A DNA stretch of 64,000 nucleotides from Beaufortia kweichowensis (taxonomy: Eukaryota > Chordata > Actinopteri > Cypriniformes > Gastromyzontidae): NCBI GenBank assembly GCA_019155185.1, contig CM032805.1, positions 14,685,942 to 14,749,941 of the forward strand, written 5' to 3'. The stretch's first letter is position 1. Every line of letters begins with the position of its first letter. The translations under genes and the position numbers were made by a program. The notes under the pieces were generated by a model that was not told where the DNA came from, made no database searches, and saw only the letters and a program-made list of their open reading frames with translations. Shown here in pieces: positions 11,650 to 22,399 of this stretch.

Positions 11650-12340
11650 GAAAACAGTCTGAATTTGATTGGATCGTTAAATGAGGTCATTCTGTGGGGC
11701 CTGTGTGGGTTTGCACTGCGCTGAACTAAAACACAATGTCCTTCTCAGTCTGTTTTCACAGTGAGAACGAGAGAGAATTATAGAAACTAATGGAGCGTTT
11801 AATCACAATCTGTCTCCCAGCGCTTGTCATGTAGAGAACGTGTTTGCGAGCTGAGTGCAAATGCTTGGATGAGCGTGCCAAGGATGTGTACATTCATGGA
11901 TGCCGAGATTTTTTATTTCTGTGTTTTTGTTTTGATAGATCGCTTGCAACCAGAGAAAGACTTAAATGTGAAATATTCAGAGTCAGTGATTGGAGAGGCG
12001 TGTGTGGGGGCTAAACCACAAATGAGCATGCTAATCACAGACTCGTGTTTTCACATTAGACTCCTCTGATATTGCGGGTCCACGACTGACCGTTTGCAAC
12101 AAATCGAGATAGCGATTCCTAATTAGACTTCAGCTTGAGGCGCCAATGTTTGTTAGCTAGATACCGACAACAGCATTTCTCCGATTCATTTCTTTATACT
12201 AATGCCGTTATGTAACAGCAAAGTAGATGTGGCGGGGCACAATTGAAAAGCGAGTCGGTTTCAATCGAACATGCAGACCGGGTTCTCATCTCTAGCCCAA
12301 AGCAAGAGAGCCTGGGGCCAAGTAATATCACTCTGGACTT
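11650..12340. promoter_or_regulatory. candidate conserved non-coding block
   Basis: A long repeat-free stretch of balanced composition with several homeodomain-type cores (gtttaatcac, gctaatcac, cctaattag, gttagctag). Open frames on both strands are short and overlap. The size and motif content fit a developmental enhancer cluster, inferred without alignment. Confidence 0.35.
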
Positions 12341-12429
12341 AATAGAGGTCAAAAAAGAAATAGTCTGTTCGAAAAAATCTGCTGCAAGCGTTGACTGTTT
12401 GAACTGATAGAAATGACTGTGAGCTGAAT

Positions 12430-13080
12430 ATTCTTTCAATGACTTTGGCCGAAGCTACAGCAAACTGAGGGGAATGTTTTACTATTATTATTCTTCATTA
12501 TAGAATTTCTATTAATAACAATTTTAGTGCTAGAAATAGCACTGAGCACATTGGGACCTTCTGCAAAGTGACACAAGCATTTATATATGACCTTTAGGAA
12601 TATAATGTGAGTAACCAAAAGAAAAAAATCAATTTATGGTTTGAGCATCATCTGGTTTTTAGATCTCTTTTGCGTGTTGTTTGTTTTAGCTTGAACCGGC
12701 AGTCTGTGCAGTTGTAAGAATGTTTGCTGTTGTCTGAAACGCTGTTGTATTTTTGTCAGAAGCGTACACTTCCGATGCAACCAAAACAAAGTAGAAGACA
12801 GAAATGTAATGAAAACTGTCGGCACGAACAACTCCCGCATACCCAAAACGGTCTTGCTTGAAACCTCTTTTGTGTTGAGAAATGAGTGTTTTTTCAGTAT
12901 TGCAATATTTTACACGAGACACTTTGAGGTCGGTACTGTTTGTTTGGCACGTCTAATTAAGCTTGAATTTCAAACCTCATACACAATACTTTGATTTTAA
13001 TAAGATCTTCTCATAACAGAAAATTATTAAAAGAGAACTAAAGAAACAGTGACCTTATACGAAAGAACCCATGAATTATA
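12430..13080. other. non-coding stretch, nothing recognised
   Basis: Mixed unique sequence. Several short open frames on both strands overlap each other and none shows a domain or signal. Confidence 0.5.
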
Positions 13081-13343
13081 ATGAGCTGGAAAATATCAAG
13101 TTATTATGAGCGCTGCGTGTTGTTCACTATTGCTTTATTACGCTGAGCTAGATTAGTTGAAATGATATTTAAAAAGATGCAATATATGAACCATCTTTTA
13201 TCAGCATGAACTTTAACCTTGGTTTCTTAGGCGTGTAATATGTTTATATTAGAATGGAGTGCTTTTGATAGTTACAAGTTATCTCACAAAAACAATTGAG
13301 AATATTTCATTGTGCGAGAAGCACACTGTTTCAGCTGTGTGAC

Positions 13344-13430
13344 TGGAAATAACCAGCTCATTAGTCAGACGTGCCTCTGAAATAAATACGGCTAATGACT
13401 CTCCAAGGTGGCTGTAATACTGTCCATTTT
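13344..13430. promoter_or_regulatory. duplicated non-coding block, second type, copy 2
   Basis: Counterpart of 9787-9873, offset by 3557 bases. It lies in a wider repeat-free stretch from about 13090. The offset differs from that of the other duplicated pair, so a single simple tandem duplication does not explain both without later insertions or deletions. Confidence 0.5.
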
Positions 13431-13544
13431 CAGTCATTTTCATTTTCTTCTTTTTATCTTTTCTCACAGTAATAAAGTCGTTTTTTAAATATTTTTCAGA
13501 AGAAAACTGCATATTTTAACTAAGTAATAGTGTATTTGAATACT

Positions 13545-13745
13545 TGAAAGACTGTTTTTTCATGAAGGACACAATTGAATATTTCATAGTTGAATTCTAA
13601 TCTAACCATGACAAACTATATATTGATGAAAAGGTCTAAGACTCAAGAATAAATATTTTCATAACAATAAACATAAACTAAAAGTAATTAATAAAAAAGG
13701 TTTATGTCAATGTTATTTTTAAAAATACCTCAAATTAAAAATGGC
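13545..13745 (+). mobile_element. family-B MITE copy
   Basis: Shares long words with 59100-59420 and, in reverse, with 48202-48485 and 55050-55560: 'catagttgaattcta', 'gacaaactatatattgat', 'cataacaataaacat' and 'gactcaagaataaatatt'. The ends are less clear than in the 48-kb copy. AT-rich and without coding capacity; probably a non-autonomous DNA transposon. Confidence 0.65.
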
Positions 13746-14240
13746 AAAATCATGTGTTTGCTCAATATGTGCAGTGACGGTTATCAGGTTAAATAGGTGA
13801 TTTATGTGTTCAGATTTGTGATGACGCGTGCCCACTTTAGATATATCGATACCCATGTATAGATATTTCAGTGGATATTGGGGAGCTGGTGTGATCTGTT
13901 GAACAGCCGGTTCTCCACCCACTAAACTGGATGCAATTAAAGCAGTGCTGTGTATGGCCCAAAGCAATCTGTCTGCATAACAATCGGCCACAGCAGATGA
14001 TCCGGGTTACGAGGTGATATAAGGAGAAACTCAAGCCCATAGCAGCAGGGTCAGAAGCAGCTGGTGTGGATGAATGCCAGAGTGAGATTCTGCACAGACA
14101 AACAACCTCTTTACTAATGTAAGGACTCGGAAAGGTCAAAGCCACAATACTTTATATAGTGTGCTTGCTTATAGACGGTGGAAAGGCAGGGGGACAGAAA
14201 TGATTTAGAGGAGGCGAGAGCTGAAAGAGATGATAAAAAG
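13746..14240. other. non-coding stretch, nothing recognised
   Basis: Unique sequence of mixed composition. Two overlapping minus-strand open frames run through it in different frames and neither shows a recognisable domain. Confidence 0.45.
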
Positions 14241-14244
14241 TGGT

Positions 14245-14285
14245 TGGAGGCGTGGCCTAAAGGTTAGCACACCAATCTGAGCCCA
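14245..14285 (+). repeat. possible tRNA-derived SINE head fragment
   Basis: The word ggcctaaaggttagcac resembles the A-box region of a tRNA-derived SINE (pattern TRGCNNAGYNGG). No B box or SINE body follows. Weak evidence from motif similarity alone. Confidence 0.25.
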
Positions 14286-14504
14286 CCTTTATTTTGAGTC
14301 TTTACATTTTATTCATTTATTTATATTTTTATGTTATTAAAATATTTAAATGTAGTTTAGCTTCTGTAAGTTTTTTAGTGTTAGTTTGGTTTTTGATATT
14401 TTAGAGTTAAATTTCTTTGGTGTAGTTTTTTGTTATCTAGTAATTTTGTGATGGCAAATAAAGTATGAAATAATATTAATCTATTATTATTATTTATTTA
14501 TAAT

Positions 14505-14574
14505 ATTGCTATTGCTATTGCTATTGCTATTGCTATTGCTATTGCTATTGCTATTGCTATTGCTATTGCTATTG
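14505..14574. repeat. (ATTGCT)n hexanucleotide array
   Basis: Seventy bases of pure attgct repeat, about 11.7 units with no interruption, inside AT-rich DNA. Purity suggests recent or ongoing length change. Confidence 0.98.
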
Positions 14575-14575
14575 A

Positions 14576-15780
14576 TATAAAAAAAAATTCTAGTCAACTA
14601 ATTTTTATTTATTTATTAAATTATATTTGTTTGAGCTTTTTTAGGTACCATAACAAGTTGATAAGACAGATAGACAGACAGAACAAAAGTTTTCTTTTAG
14701 AAATTGGAACAAATTCTGACACTTTTTGGAAAAATTTTCTTCTCAGATAAAAGCCTAACCTAAACATACTACTGTACCTGTAAGGTGAATCTGTGTCCAA
14801 GCTTACTGTATCGCATGAAGCACATCTCACTTCATCACAAGATATTAGATCTCAAAGGAATCAGGACTTGTGACTGATTGATCCAGATCTCTCATCCTAC
14901 ATTTACTGTAACCTATTCCTCCAAAGTACAAGACTTGCATAATACACACTATATGATGCCAGAACCTTTTAGATATGCCCAAGCACCTGTCATATCTGGT
15001 GTAACCGGCACCTCCATCATAGTGCCCACAGGGGATTGTTCTCGTTTCCTGCGGCGCTCAATCTAATCACACAGATTTAATTAGGACGTTAAAGAGACCT
15101 CCGGACAAGCATTGACAGGCAATCCACATGGTTAAGACACATGTCTACAAAACAGGAAATCATTCATGGTTAAACAGGACATTGACTCCTCTGCAACAAA
15201 ACTAAAGCCAAGTAGTTTCATCCTTCAGCAAATAAAAAGTTAATATCGATGTTACTAAAAAATCAGCAGGTAATGAGAGAAGAGGGAAGAGCTCTTGTGT
15301 TTTTCATCAGCAGACATGTAAAACCTTTGAAGAGCAGCTGTGATGCAGAAAACATTTTTACTTTCAAGTTTTGAGCAAACCACCCTAAAGTGACAAGCCA
15401 CAAGAAATAGATACTCAGAGATCCTTAGTTGTACAGAGGATAAAAGTGTAAAAGTTAAGATTGTTTTTTCGATCTTAGTGAAAACTCGCATGTAGATTTC
15501 AAGTGTGAACTTTCTCTGATGGTATTAACATGAGTCATTGTCTGTCTTTCCTATACTGCAACAGAACTGCAGATTAAAGTAAAACTCAACCTGATCTCTC
15601 GTTTCATCCGTAATCATGTTACTCTCACTGGCCTTTTTCACAAGTATCATCAAATTCACTGTTGTTAGTATCACAGTTGATGTTTTGCATTCTGATCCAG
15701 GTAGATGAAGTGAAGGGCTGTTTCAGCTCGAGAGTTGTCAGAGAGTTTACAGTACAGTGTTGTTTGGTTTCCACTGGACA
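14576..15780. other. non-coding stretch, nothing recognised
   Basis: Unique sequence with a short gaca/gata-like cluster near 14665. Open frames are short and anonymous. The part around 14880-15130 is somewhat richer in GC. Confidence 0.5.
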
Positions 15781-15785
15781 GAGTA

Positions 15786-15786
<1 letters not shown>

Positions 15787-15847
<61 letters not shown>

Positions 15848-15903
15848 TGTCTCCTCTCTCTCTCTCTCTCTCTTGTGCTCTCTCTCTCTAATTCTCTCTC
15901 TCT
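15787..15903. repeat. (CT)n microsatellite, interrupted
   Basis: A nearly pure (CT)n block to about 15842, then CT blocks broken by atattgtc, tgtg and aatt words. Source of false Ser-Leu and Arg-Glu frames. Confidence 0.97.
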
Positions 15904-15909
15904 GGCACT

Positions 15910-17245
15910 CTCTTGGAGCAGGCTTTCTTTGCTCTGAATTTGATGTATGTGATGGGCGTGCTTTGCCCAATTTACATGGCACATCTAAGAGGTGATAATG
16001 GCATGTGATGGAGAGGCAGTGGAACTAGAGACAGAGAGAGATGAGCGAGGAACAGCAGAGAGACAATACGCCTCTGTCTTTCTCGCACATCATCCTTCTC
16101 TGCATATCTGCCAGGAATGGGGATGTGTCTTTTGGACAAGCATTTGCCAGTTAAAAAATCTATCTGACAACCTGTTTTGGCATCTCATACCCCTGGGATA
16201 CATTACAATTAATAAGTAAAGATGTGAAAGAGACTGCTGTCAACCCTTGTTTTGTGTGTTTGTGTGTGCACCCACAGCAATGGTAATGGGGTTGGGGGGA
16301 TGTTTGGGTGGGAATCTGCATCATAGGTTTTTGTCATAGTGATTGACACGTGTGTCATGTGCACAATCTCGACTAAGTGTGCTTCATTCGAAAATTATTG
16401 TTCATAAACAGACAAAGGTGATTAATCTTTTTCTATGTTAGTTAGATGACAATTGTTGGTTGTGGTTCATTGCATTGGCTACACATTTGGTATGAACACA
16501 CAAGACTACGTGAGTATAGACTCAAGAGTTTTGTGCAGATGTTGGATTGAAAGTCAAAGTTTGAGATTTCACATATTACCTCCAGCAAAGTCTAAAAGAA
16601 TCAGGATTGAGCTATCTGAAACCAGAAGATGAAAGATGTTTTATATTCATACAGATCTCAGCCAAGAAGAGATGAAGTGTTTGTTCTCAAAGGACAGGAA
16701 AGAAGTACCTCATTGACTTCAAAAACATCATTTTACTCTTTATGCGTTTGCTGTGATCACCTGACTCCAGGGGGATACGGAGGGGTTGGAATATGAAAGA
16801 GAATGAGAAATTTTGTCTCTTCTTGAATGTGAAAGAATGACAGTCACGTGTAGGAATCTGAACATCTGCATTCTGCTTGTTTTACAGAAGGAAGTCATTC
16901 ATCCTGAGAAAGCAAAATGTTCGAGACATGCCACATTAAGAGAGCGTTTGTTTAGTTGACAAGATGTAATGTTAATATAATAGTGTAACACAACAAATAT
17001 AAGCAGAATAGTTGGACAGAAACATATATTTTAGGGTAGATTGTTGGTAGAACAATTTTATTAAAGAAGACTAGTTTCAAATGAATATTTTATATGGCAC
17101 TTCTTGAAGCAGGCAGGGTTGATTTTAACATATTGGGAATATAATTCATTATATTTCTCTCTCTGTTTTAGCTGTAAATGAAGCTGGAGAATCAAGGTTA
17201 AAAAGTCAGAGCCCTGATAAAATTCACAGTTTTACACTATTGGTG
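15910..17245. other. non-coding stretch, nothing recognised
   Basis: Unique sequence with a short gtttgtgtgtttgtgtgtg patch near 16250. I see no gene, transposon end or structured repeat. Confidence 0.5.
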
Positions 17246-17253
17246 CTATTTCT

Positions 17254-17965
17254 CAGGGGCGTCACACCCGTGGGTGTTTTAACATCCACACTTTTCCCAC
17301 TGAGAGGGTTCAACACCCACACTTTTTCTGCAGTTTTTCCGCAGTTTTGCACAAATGCCTTCCAGCAGTCGCTCCTCCGTTTCTCTGGCCGCTCTGTGTC
17401 TGCCTCCTCCTCTCCTCCTCCCTCTCATGACACCGGCTTTGAGTGTGACCGGCTGATGATTGGCTGTTCTGCCTTATGTCCCACCTCTCTTGGTGTGTTA
17501 GATTTATCGGTCAGCTCGTGCTGAGGAGGCGGAACTTATGGTTATGGTTATTTACATCTCCCTTTTCCAGGTACTTTGAATGAGTGTTTATGCTTTCGAG
17601 GTTTAAATAAGCTTGATATGTGTTTGGGAAGATGTTCTGTTTATGTTTTGTTCTTAATATATGTTGTTTGTATATCTGGAGTTTGTAACAAAAATAATTT
17701 CCCCCTGGGATTATTAAAGTATTTCTGATTCTGATTCTTTAGCAAGTCTACTGTTGTGTATTTTCACAACAGAGTTTTGACTTATTTTCTGTGTGTTCCG
17801 AGTGTGTTTTTATACTTTTCTAGTATCACTCATTTAAATGGGAAGCTTTTTATATCTTGTATGTTATACCTTTTGTACCCTTCTGTCATTGTATTCATCG
17901 TTTTTATTGTTAACAAACAAACCACATCCATCCCCCGCACTTTTGAAAAGCTTGCTACGCCCCTG
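17254..17965. mobile_element. complete non-autonomous hAT-type transposon
   Basis: The 712-base element starts with caggggcgt and ends with acgcccctg, perfect 9-base inverted termini. It is flanked on both sides by the same 8 bases, ctatttct (17246-17253 and 17966-17973), an exact target-site duplication of the length typical of the hAT superfamily. Inside the left end the words aacatccacactttt and aacacccacacttttt are repeated, and a related word lies near the right end. The interior has no transposase frame: the open frames are short and without domain. An internal segment at about 17690-17738 looks like a LINE 3' end. The intact duplication suggests a fairly young insertion compared with other transposons here. 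Confidence 0.88.
17690..17738 (+). repeat. LINE 3'-end-like segment inside the hAT element
   Basis: The segment reads ccctgggattattaaagt, then tttctgattctgattctt. Teleost non-LTR retrotransposons of the CR1/L2/Rex type end in ggattaataaagt followed by gattct repeats, and this resembles that end. How much of the upstream sequence belongs to a LINE cannot be told here. Confidence 0.5.
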
Positions 17966-17973
17966 CTATTTCT

Positions 17974-18309
17974 TACGCACAGTTAAGATGTGATTTTTTT
18001 TCAGTCCGTGTATGTTGTTGATAGGTTTTAAGAAAGTGAAACTCTGCTATCGTCATAAATTTTCATTAAACACCCACGTACACGCACAGCAACCTAAAAT
18101 AGATATTATCAACTTACGTTTAATAGTGGGAACTGGCAGAAGTTAAGAAGCTCCATATGCTGCCAAGACAACGATAATTCTTTAGGCCTGGAGGTCCAGG
18201 ATGCAAAGACCATCAGATCATAGATCAAGATCATACTTCCATAGTAATAAAAAACATAAATTGGGAGGTAAAAACAGGCTCAGACTTTGAAAAGGTCAGC
18301 AATCAAAAG
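17974..18309. other. non-coding stretch, nothing recognised
   Basis: Unique sequence between the hAT element and a regulatory-looking block. No feature seen. Confidence 0.5.
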
Positions 18310-18490
18310 TCTGTAGATCATTACTTGGTGAATGCTGTTTAATTAATGGAGCTAATCAGCTGGCTTTGTGCTGGACTTATCTCCTGCACATTAATCAGAT
18401 GGAGAGAACGCGCTGGACATTGAGCACGTGGCAGCAACAGGCGGCCCGCACCACAAATTAAACCAGACACCAGTAGTTTAAGTGGGTGGT
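18310..18490. promoter_or_regulatory. candidate conserved non-coding block
   Basis: Repeat-free, with several homeodomain-like cores in under 200 bases (tttaattaatgg, gctaatcag, cattaatcag). The density of such cores in a GC-richer patch is typical of enhancers near developmental genes; this is inference. Confidence 0.35.
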
Positions 18491-18759
18491 GAGGTGGTGA
18501 AAGGTGTTGTGGAAGATTCTATCTACCATATATTAGAAAGCAACAGTTTTTATCACTTCTCATATAATTAGATTAGGTGCAGTTCGCTTCACCTGACACA
18601 GTGTGTTAGCTTCTTATCATATGCTTGTGCTTTAGAAAAAATGCAAGTGTGATTGCTTAAGGATGTGTTTTAGAAAGCACAGCAAAGCTTTCGATGTTTT
18701 ACATACCTTTTAGCACATACATACTTTTTTCTGTGAAGGAGGCATACAGTATTGTAAAG

Positions 18760-18920
18760 GAGAAATGACAAAGTATATATTAATGTAAAAGTCTAAAACT
18801 CAAGAATAAATATTTGACACAATTTCATAACAATAAACATGAACAAAAAAGGGTAATGCTATTTATAAAAAATAACTCAAATATTAAAATATTTATAAGA
18901 ATTATTTATAAAATAAATAT
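18760..18920 (+). mobile_element. family-B MITE copy, diverged
   Basis: Contains 'aaactcaagaataaatattt' and 'cataacaataaacat' in the order seen at 13545-13745, then an AT-rich body. Left and right ends are eroded. Confidence 0.5.
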
Positions 18921-18960
18921 AAAAAATATAATTAATAAAATTATATATTAAATAAATTAC

Positions 18961-21120
18961 ACGTTTGAAATGTTTTTAAAGAATATCTAAAATGTAAAAT
19001 CTTGTAGTTCAGATGTCTATGTAAGGCATTGATAGGTTGTTTGTCACATTATTTAGGAAAACAATCATAAAGACCTAAATATGAATGTTTTTAGCTAAAA
19101 TTGTTTAGTTTGTCCTTGAGAATAGTGGTGTTACGTCTTATTAATACAATTGATATGAGAGCTCTTGATGTTTTCTTGTACTGTATGTTGGAGTGGATTA
19201 AACGAATCTTCTGGTCTGTTATGTCGGCAGAAGTCTCTCTTCCTCTTGAGAGGACAGTGATGGCTGCATCTCTCTGACTTCCAGGTAATTGCAGATAAAG
19301 CTGAGGAGAAAGGAAAGCTCTGTGGGAGGTGAAAGCTCAGGACGTTGGTGAAGCTCCTGGAAATGTCAAACAGTACCAGCTGAAAGATTTAGGTGCTTCA
19401 TCTATTTTTAAAACGCAATGACTGGCTAAAAGCTTTAGAAGAATGTTATTGTTCACAAGTAAACAAAAGGGGTAATAGATGGCTAATGGGGTTTGGTCAT
19501 TGATTTATATGATAGTAGGCAATAAAACGCCTTAATAGTAGTTTATTTGATCAATTCCATGGCCATTCTTCATTTATAACGTTTATTTCCTGACCTTGAA
19601 TGAGCGAACCACATTTCACATTTCCACAAGGCTTGGACATTGTTGATGTGTAAATGTGATTAATCATCTGTCCATCTATCTGATGTCAGAAATGGAAATT
19701 TCAGCTTTATTGGACGAAAGCAACATTTTTGATTCTTGAATATAACAGTATTTTGGAAGTTGAACCAAAAATTGCTTCTTCGTGACCCTTTTAACACGTT
19801 CAATTGGCCACCCCATCCTCTATCAAAGACTTTCATTGGCTGTATAGTGTTAAAAGTGTCAAACCAACTCATTACTCACATTGTTTACATATGTAAATCC
19901 TCTGCGTTTAGGTTTGATTCTGTGTGGATTTCCGTTTCTTTTTTAGAAAGTAAATCAGCAGCTTTAAGGTGCCTACACCTTTCTCTCTCCATTACTCACT
20001 TAAATCCCTCCCATCACCTCATCAAGAGACGTATGAATAATAAATCATCTTTAAAATTTGATTTCGGAGTATTAGGCCGAAGCGTATTGAGATTTTTTTC
20101 TGCTTTATACGTGAATGGATTAGCCAGCTTTTTTCTGCTCTCTGTGTCATGGAAGAAATCAGAAAAGCTGAGTTTAAGAGAAATCAACAAGAAGCTGCTA
20201 CATAGTCGAATATCTGCTTATTTTGGAAACGGATACGCTTTCTTTAAATTTGATTTTGCCAATGTAAAATGAGCATAAATAGATATACTTTTATATAAAT
20301 AGACATATAATAATCTTTTATGCATAGTGCTCTTGGCAAATATATGAGAAATACAAACTCTCAACCACAAACAAATAACTTTACGTGTTTATTCAACTAT
20401 AAGAACTTTGTATTTCTGAAAGATTTCTCATTAAAACAAACCTAATGTTTGTTAGATAAGGGTCACATAGAATTTTTGAACTTTTCCTCACTTTATGCAA
20501 TGGCTTGTAATTGTTCATACATTTTAGTACAAATCAGAATTCACGTGCATGTACTATAAAGTGTAACATGGTTTTTAGATGGTTGGATTATGTAAATTAA
20601 CCAGTGATGGTGTGAAATTCATGTTTTAAGAAGAGAGTTTATCTTCTAAAAGTCCACAGGCAAAACAGACACAAGAGTTACAGAAATCCACCCAGAAAAC
20701 ACCAGGAGGTACTTCTCAAAAAAAAGTGGGTTGCCAGGTTTGCGTGCAGTGTCAGTGTTCATTTGTGAAGCGATGTGCTTGTGCGGAGCTGACCCACACC
20801 TACAATCTCTTCACATGAATATAAAATGACATTTCAATCTATCTTTGTTGTTGCGTTCTGGCCCTTGCATACAGATTTTTTATGTTTGCTGGAAAATGAA
20901 GCAGTGGAACCCAGAGCTGAATCCAGCATGGATCTCACAGTGCTTTCCTTGAATAGGAATCAAGCGTTAATCTACCAGTAGAGCAACGTATTATTGCTTT
21001 TCTCAGTTCACATAGGAGATGGGGGTATAGGGTATATTTTACCATGCATGAAAATGAAACGCGTCAAAAATTGCGCACACGTTCCAGCGGAGGAAATGTC
21101 TCAACCGTGCTGTGATACAG
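18961..21120. other. non-coding stretch with one longer anonymous open frame
   Basis: Mostly unique AT-rich DNA. An open plus-strand frame of 178 codons at 19736-20272 is the longest in the window outside simple repeats. Its translation shows no domain, signal peptide or compositional bias I recognise, it overlaps an anonymous minus-strand frame, and the AT content does not favour coding. I treat it as chance. Confidence 0.45.
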
Positions 21121-21141
21121 ATATAAATACTGTTACCTCTC

Positions 21142-21576
21142 ATTTGCATTCCTCCACTTGCTTTTTTTCAGGTTATTGAGGCAATTCTGCTTCTTCATTC
21201 CCTTTACTTTAGAAAGAATGGAATATCCTTTTATCAAATATATCAACCCGGTGGATTAAATTCTCTCAGGGGACCTTCACGGTGCATATTATACTGGTTT
21301 ATATTCTAAGCGAAGGCATTGGTACTTATGACCTAACATACAGAATAGCGATATCCAGACAGAAAAATCATCTAATTACTACCTGCCCAAACCAACAGGA
21401 TCTGCCCCTGCCGAGTCATTTGCATTTTTAAAAGAGGCACATTAATCACAAGGCTGTGCCGATCTGCGTTGGCACATTCATCTTCTCTTAAACGACAAAT
21501 AATGCACATCACAATGAAACTACACACGTGTGACACATGTATACATAAATCCAACTCATTTGCATTACATTTGCAT
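21142..21576 (+). promoter_or_regulatory. octamer (POU) motif cluster in regulatory-looking block
   Basis: Four exact atttgcat octamers in the same orientation occur at 21142-21149, 21418-21425, 21558-21565 and 21569-21576. The block between is repeat-free and holds further homeodomain-type cores (tctaattac, cattaatca). The octamer is the classic POU-domain factor site. About ten more octamers are scattered over the rest of the window, so four in 435 bases is a clear local excess. Enhancer function is inferred. Confidence 0.45.
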
Positions 21577-22352
21577 ATTGAAATGAACTATTTGACATGT
21601 TCATTTAATGGGGTGGGGGTGGTCCATCATGCCTTTATCGTTGAGTTCAACAGATTTTTTTGTGCACAGAAATGCTTTGTAACTTGCAAGGCATAGACGG
21701 TTGTTAGCAGTGTAACATGTTATCAAATGTGTCCTTCCCTGAAAACCTATAAACACATTTTTGTTGTGATGCCATGTCTTTGTTTGTTAAACTTTAATGC
21801 CTTGTAGAGTTAGTTTAATTATTTGAAAGCTGATGTAACACAATTCTTCAACATTTTGTCAAACTTCACCTCTTTGTCCATTAACATTTTAAAAATAGAA
21901 GTTTGCTTTTGTTTTTTTGTGAGTAAATTAATGTGCAGCTGAAAATGGGCAGGGGATTTGAAGCTTTGCATGAGATGAATAAATATTATTAACAATAATG
22001 TAACAAGATAACGCTATTTAATGTATTTTTAGATTAGATTAAAAATAGGGAGACTTGTTTGGACTTATTATTAAGAATTGCTAGCACTATATTTTGGTTT
22101 CCATAATGGTGAAAAGTGGAAATGGGTTGTTATTTAGTTTAATTTAGTAGTGCTTGAAAACGTAAGCTTTGGATATGTTTTTGCTACATGATGACTAACT
22201 ACAGCAGTAAATAGAGCATGGTATGGTAAAAGAGGATCCTTGCAAAATATTTAGTGCATCCTTGATCAATTAGATTTCCCAGAAGAATAATACAGTACAG
22301 TTCTTTAGGGCTTTCTGATCATTATTTTTATACATGTAGTGTCATTCGTTGT

Positions 22353-22390
22353 CAATTTCCCACATACCTCTCCTTTGATGTGGGAAATTG
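22353..22390. other. perfect 13-bp stem hairpin
   Basis: The word caatttcccacat at 22353-22365 is followed after 12 bases by its exact reverse complement at 22378-22390. The surrounding sequence does not extend the stem much. It could be a small foldback, a palindromic protein site or chance; there is no sign of a microRNA-length arm. Confidence 0.6.
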
Positions 22391-22399
22391 ATTATTGAA

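Noticed and set aside
17240..17524. 94-codon frame at the left of the hAT element
   Set aside because: It begins outside the element and runs through its left end; no transposase signature such as a zinc finger or dimerisation domain is visible.
19736..20272. 178-codon open frame, the longest outside simple repeats
   Set aside because: No recognisable domain, overlaps an anonymous minus-strand frame, and lies in AT-rich DNA without splice or promoter context. Chance frame is the simplest reading.
22353..22390. Hairpin as a microRNA precursor
   Set aside because: The stem is only 13 pairs, too short for a precursor of normal length, and I saw no known microRNA word.
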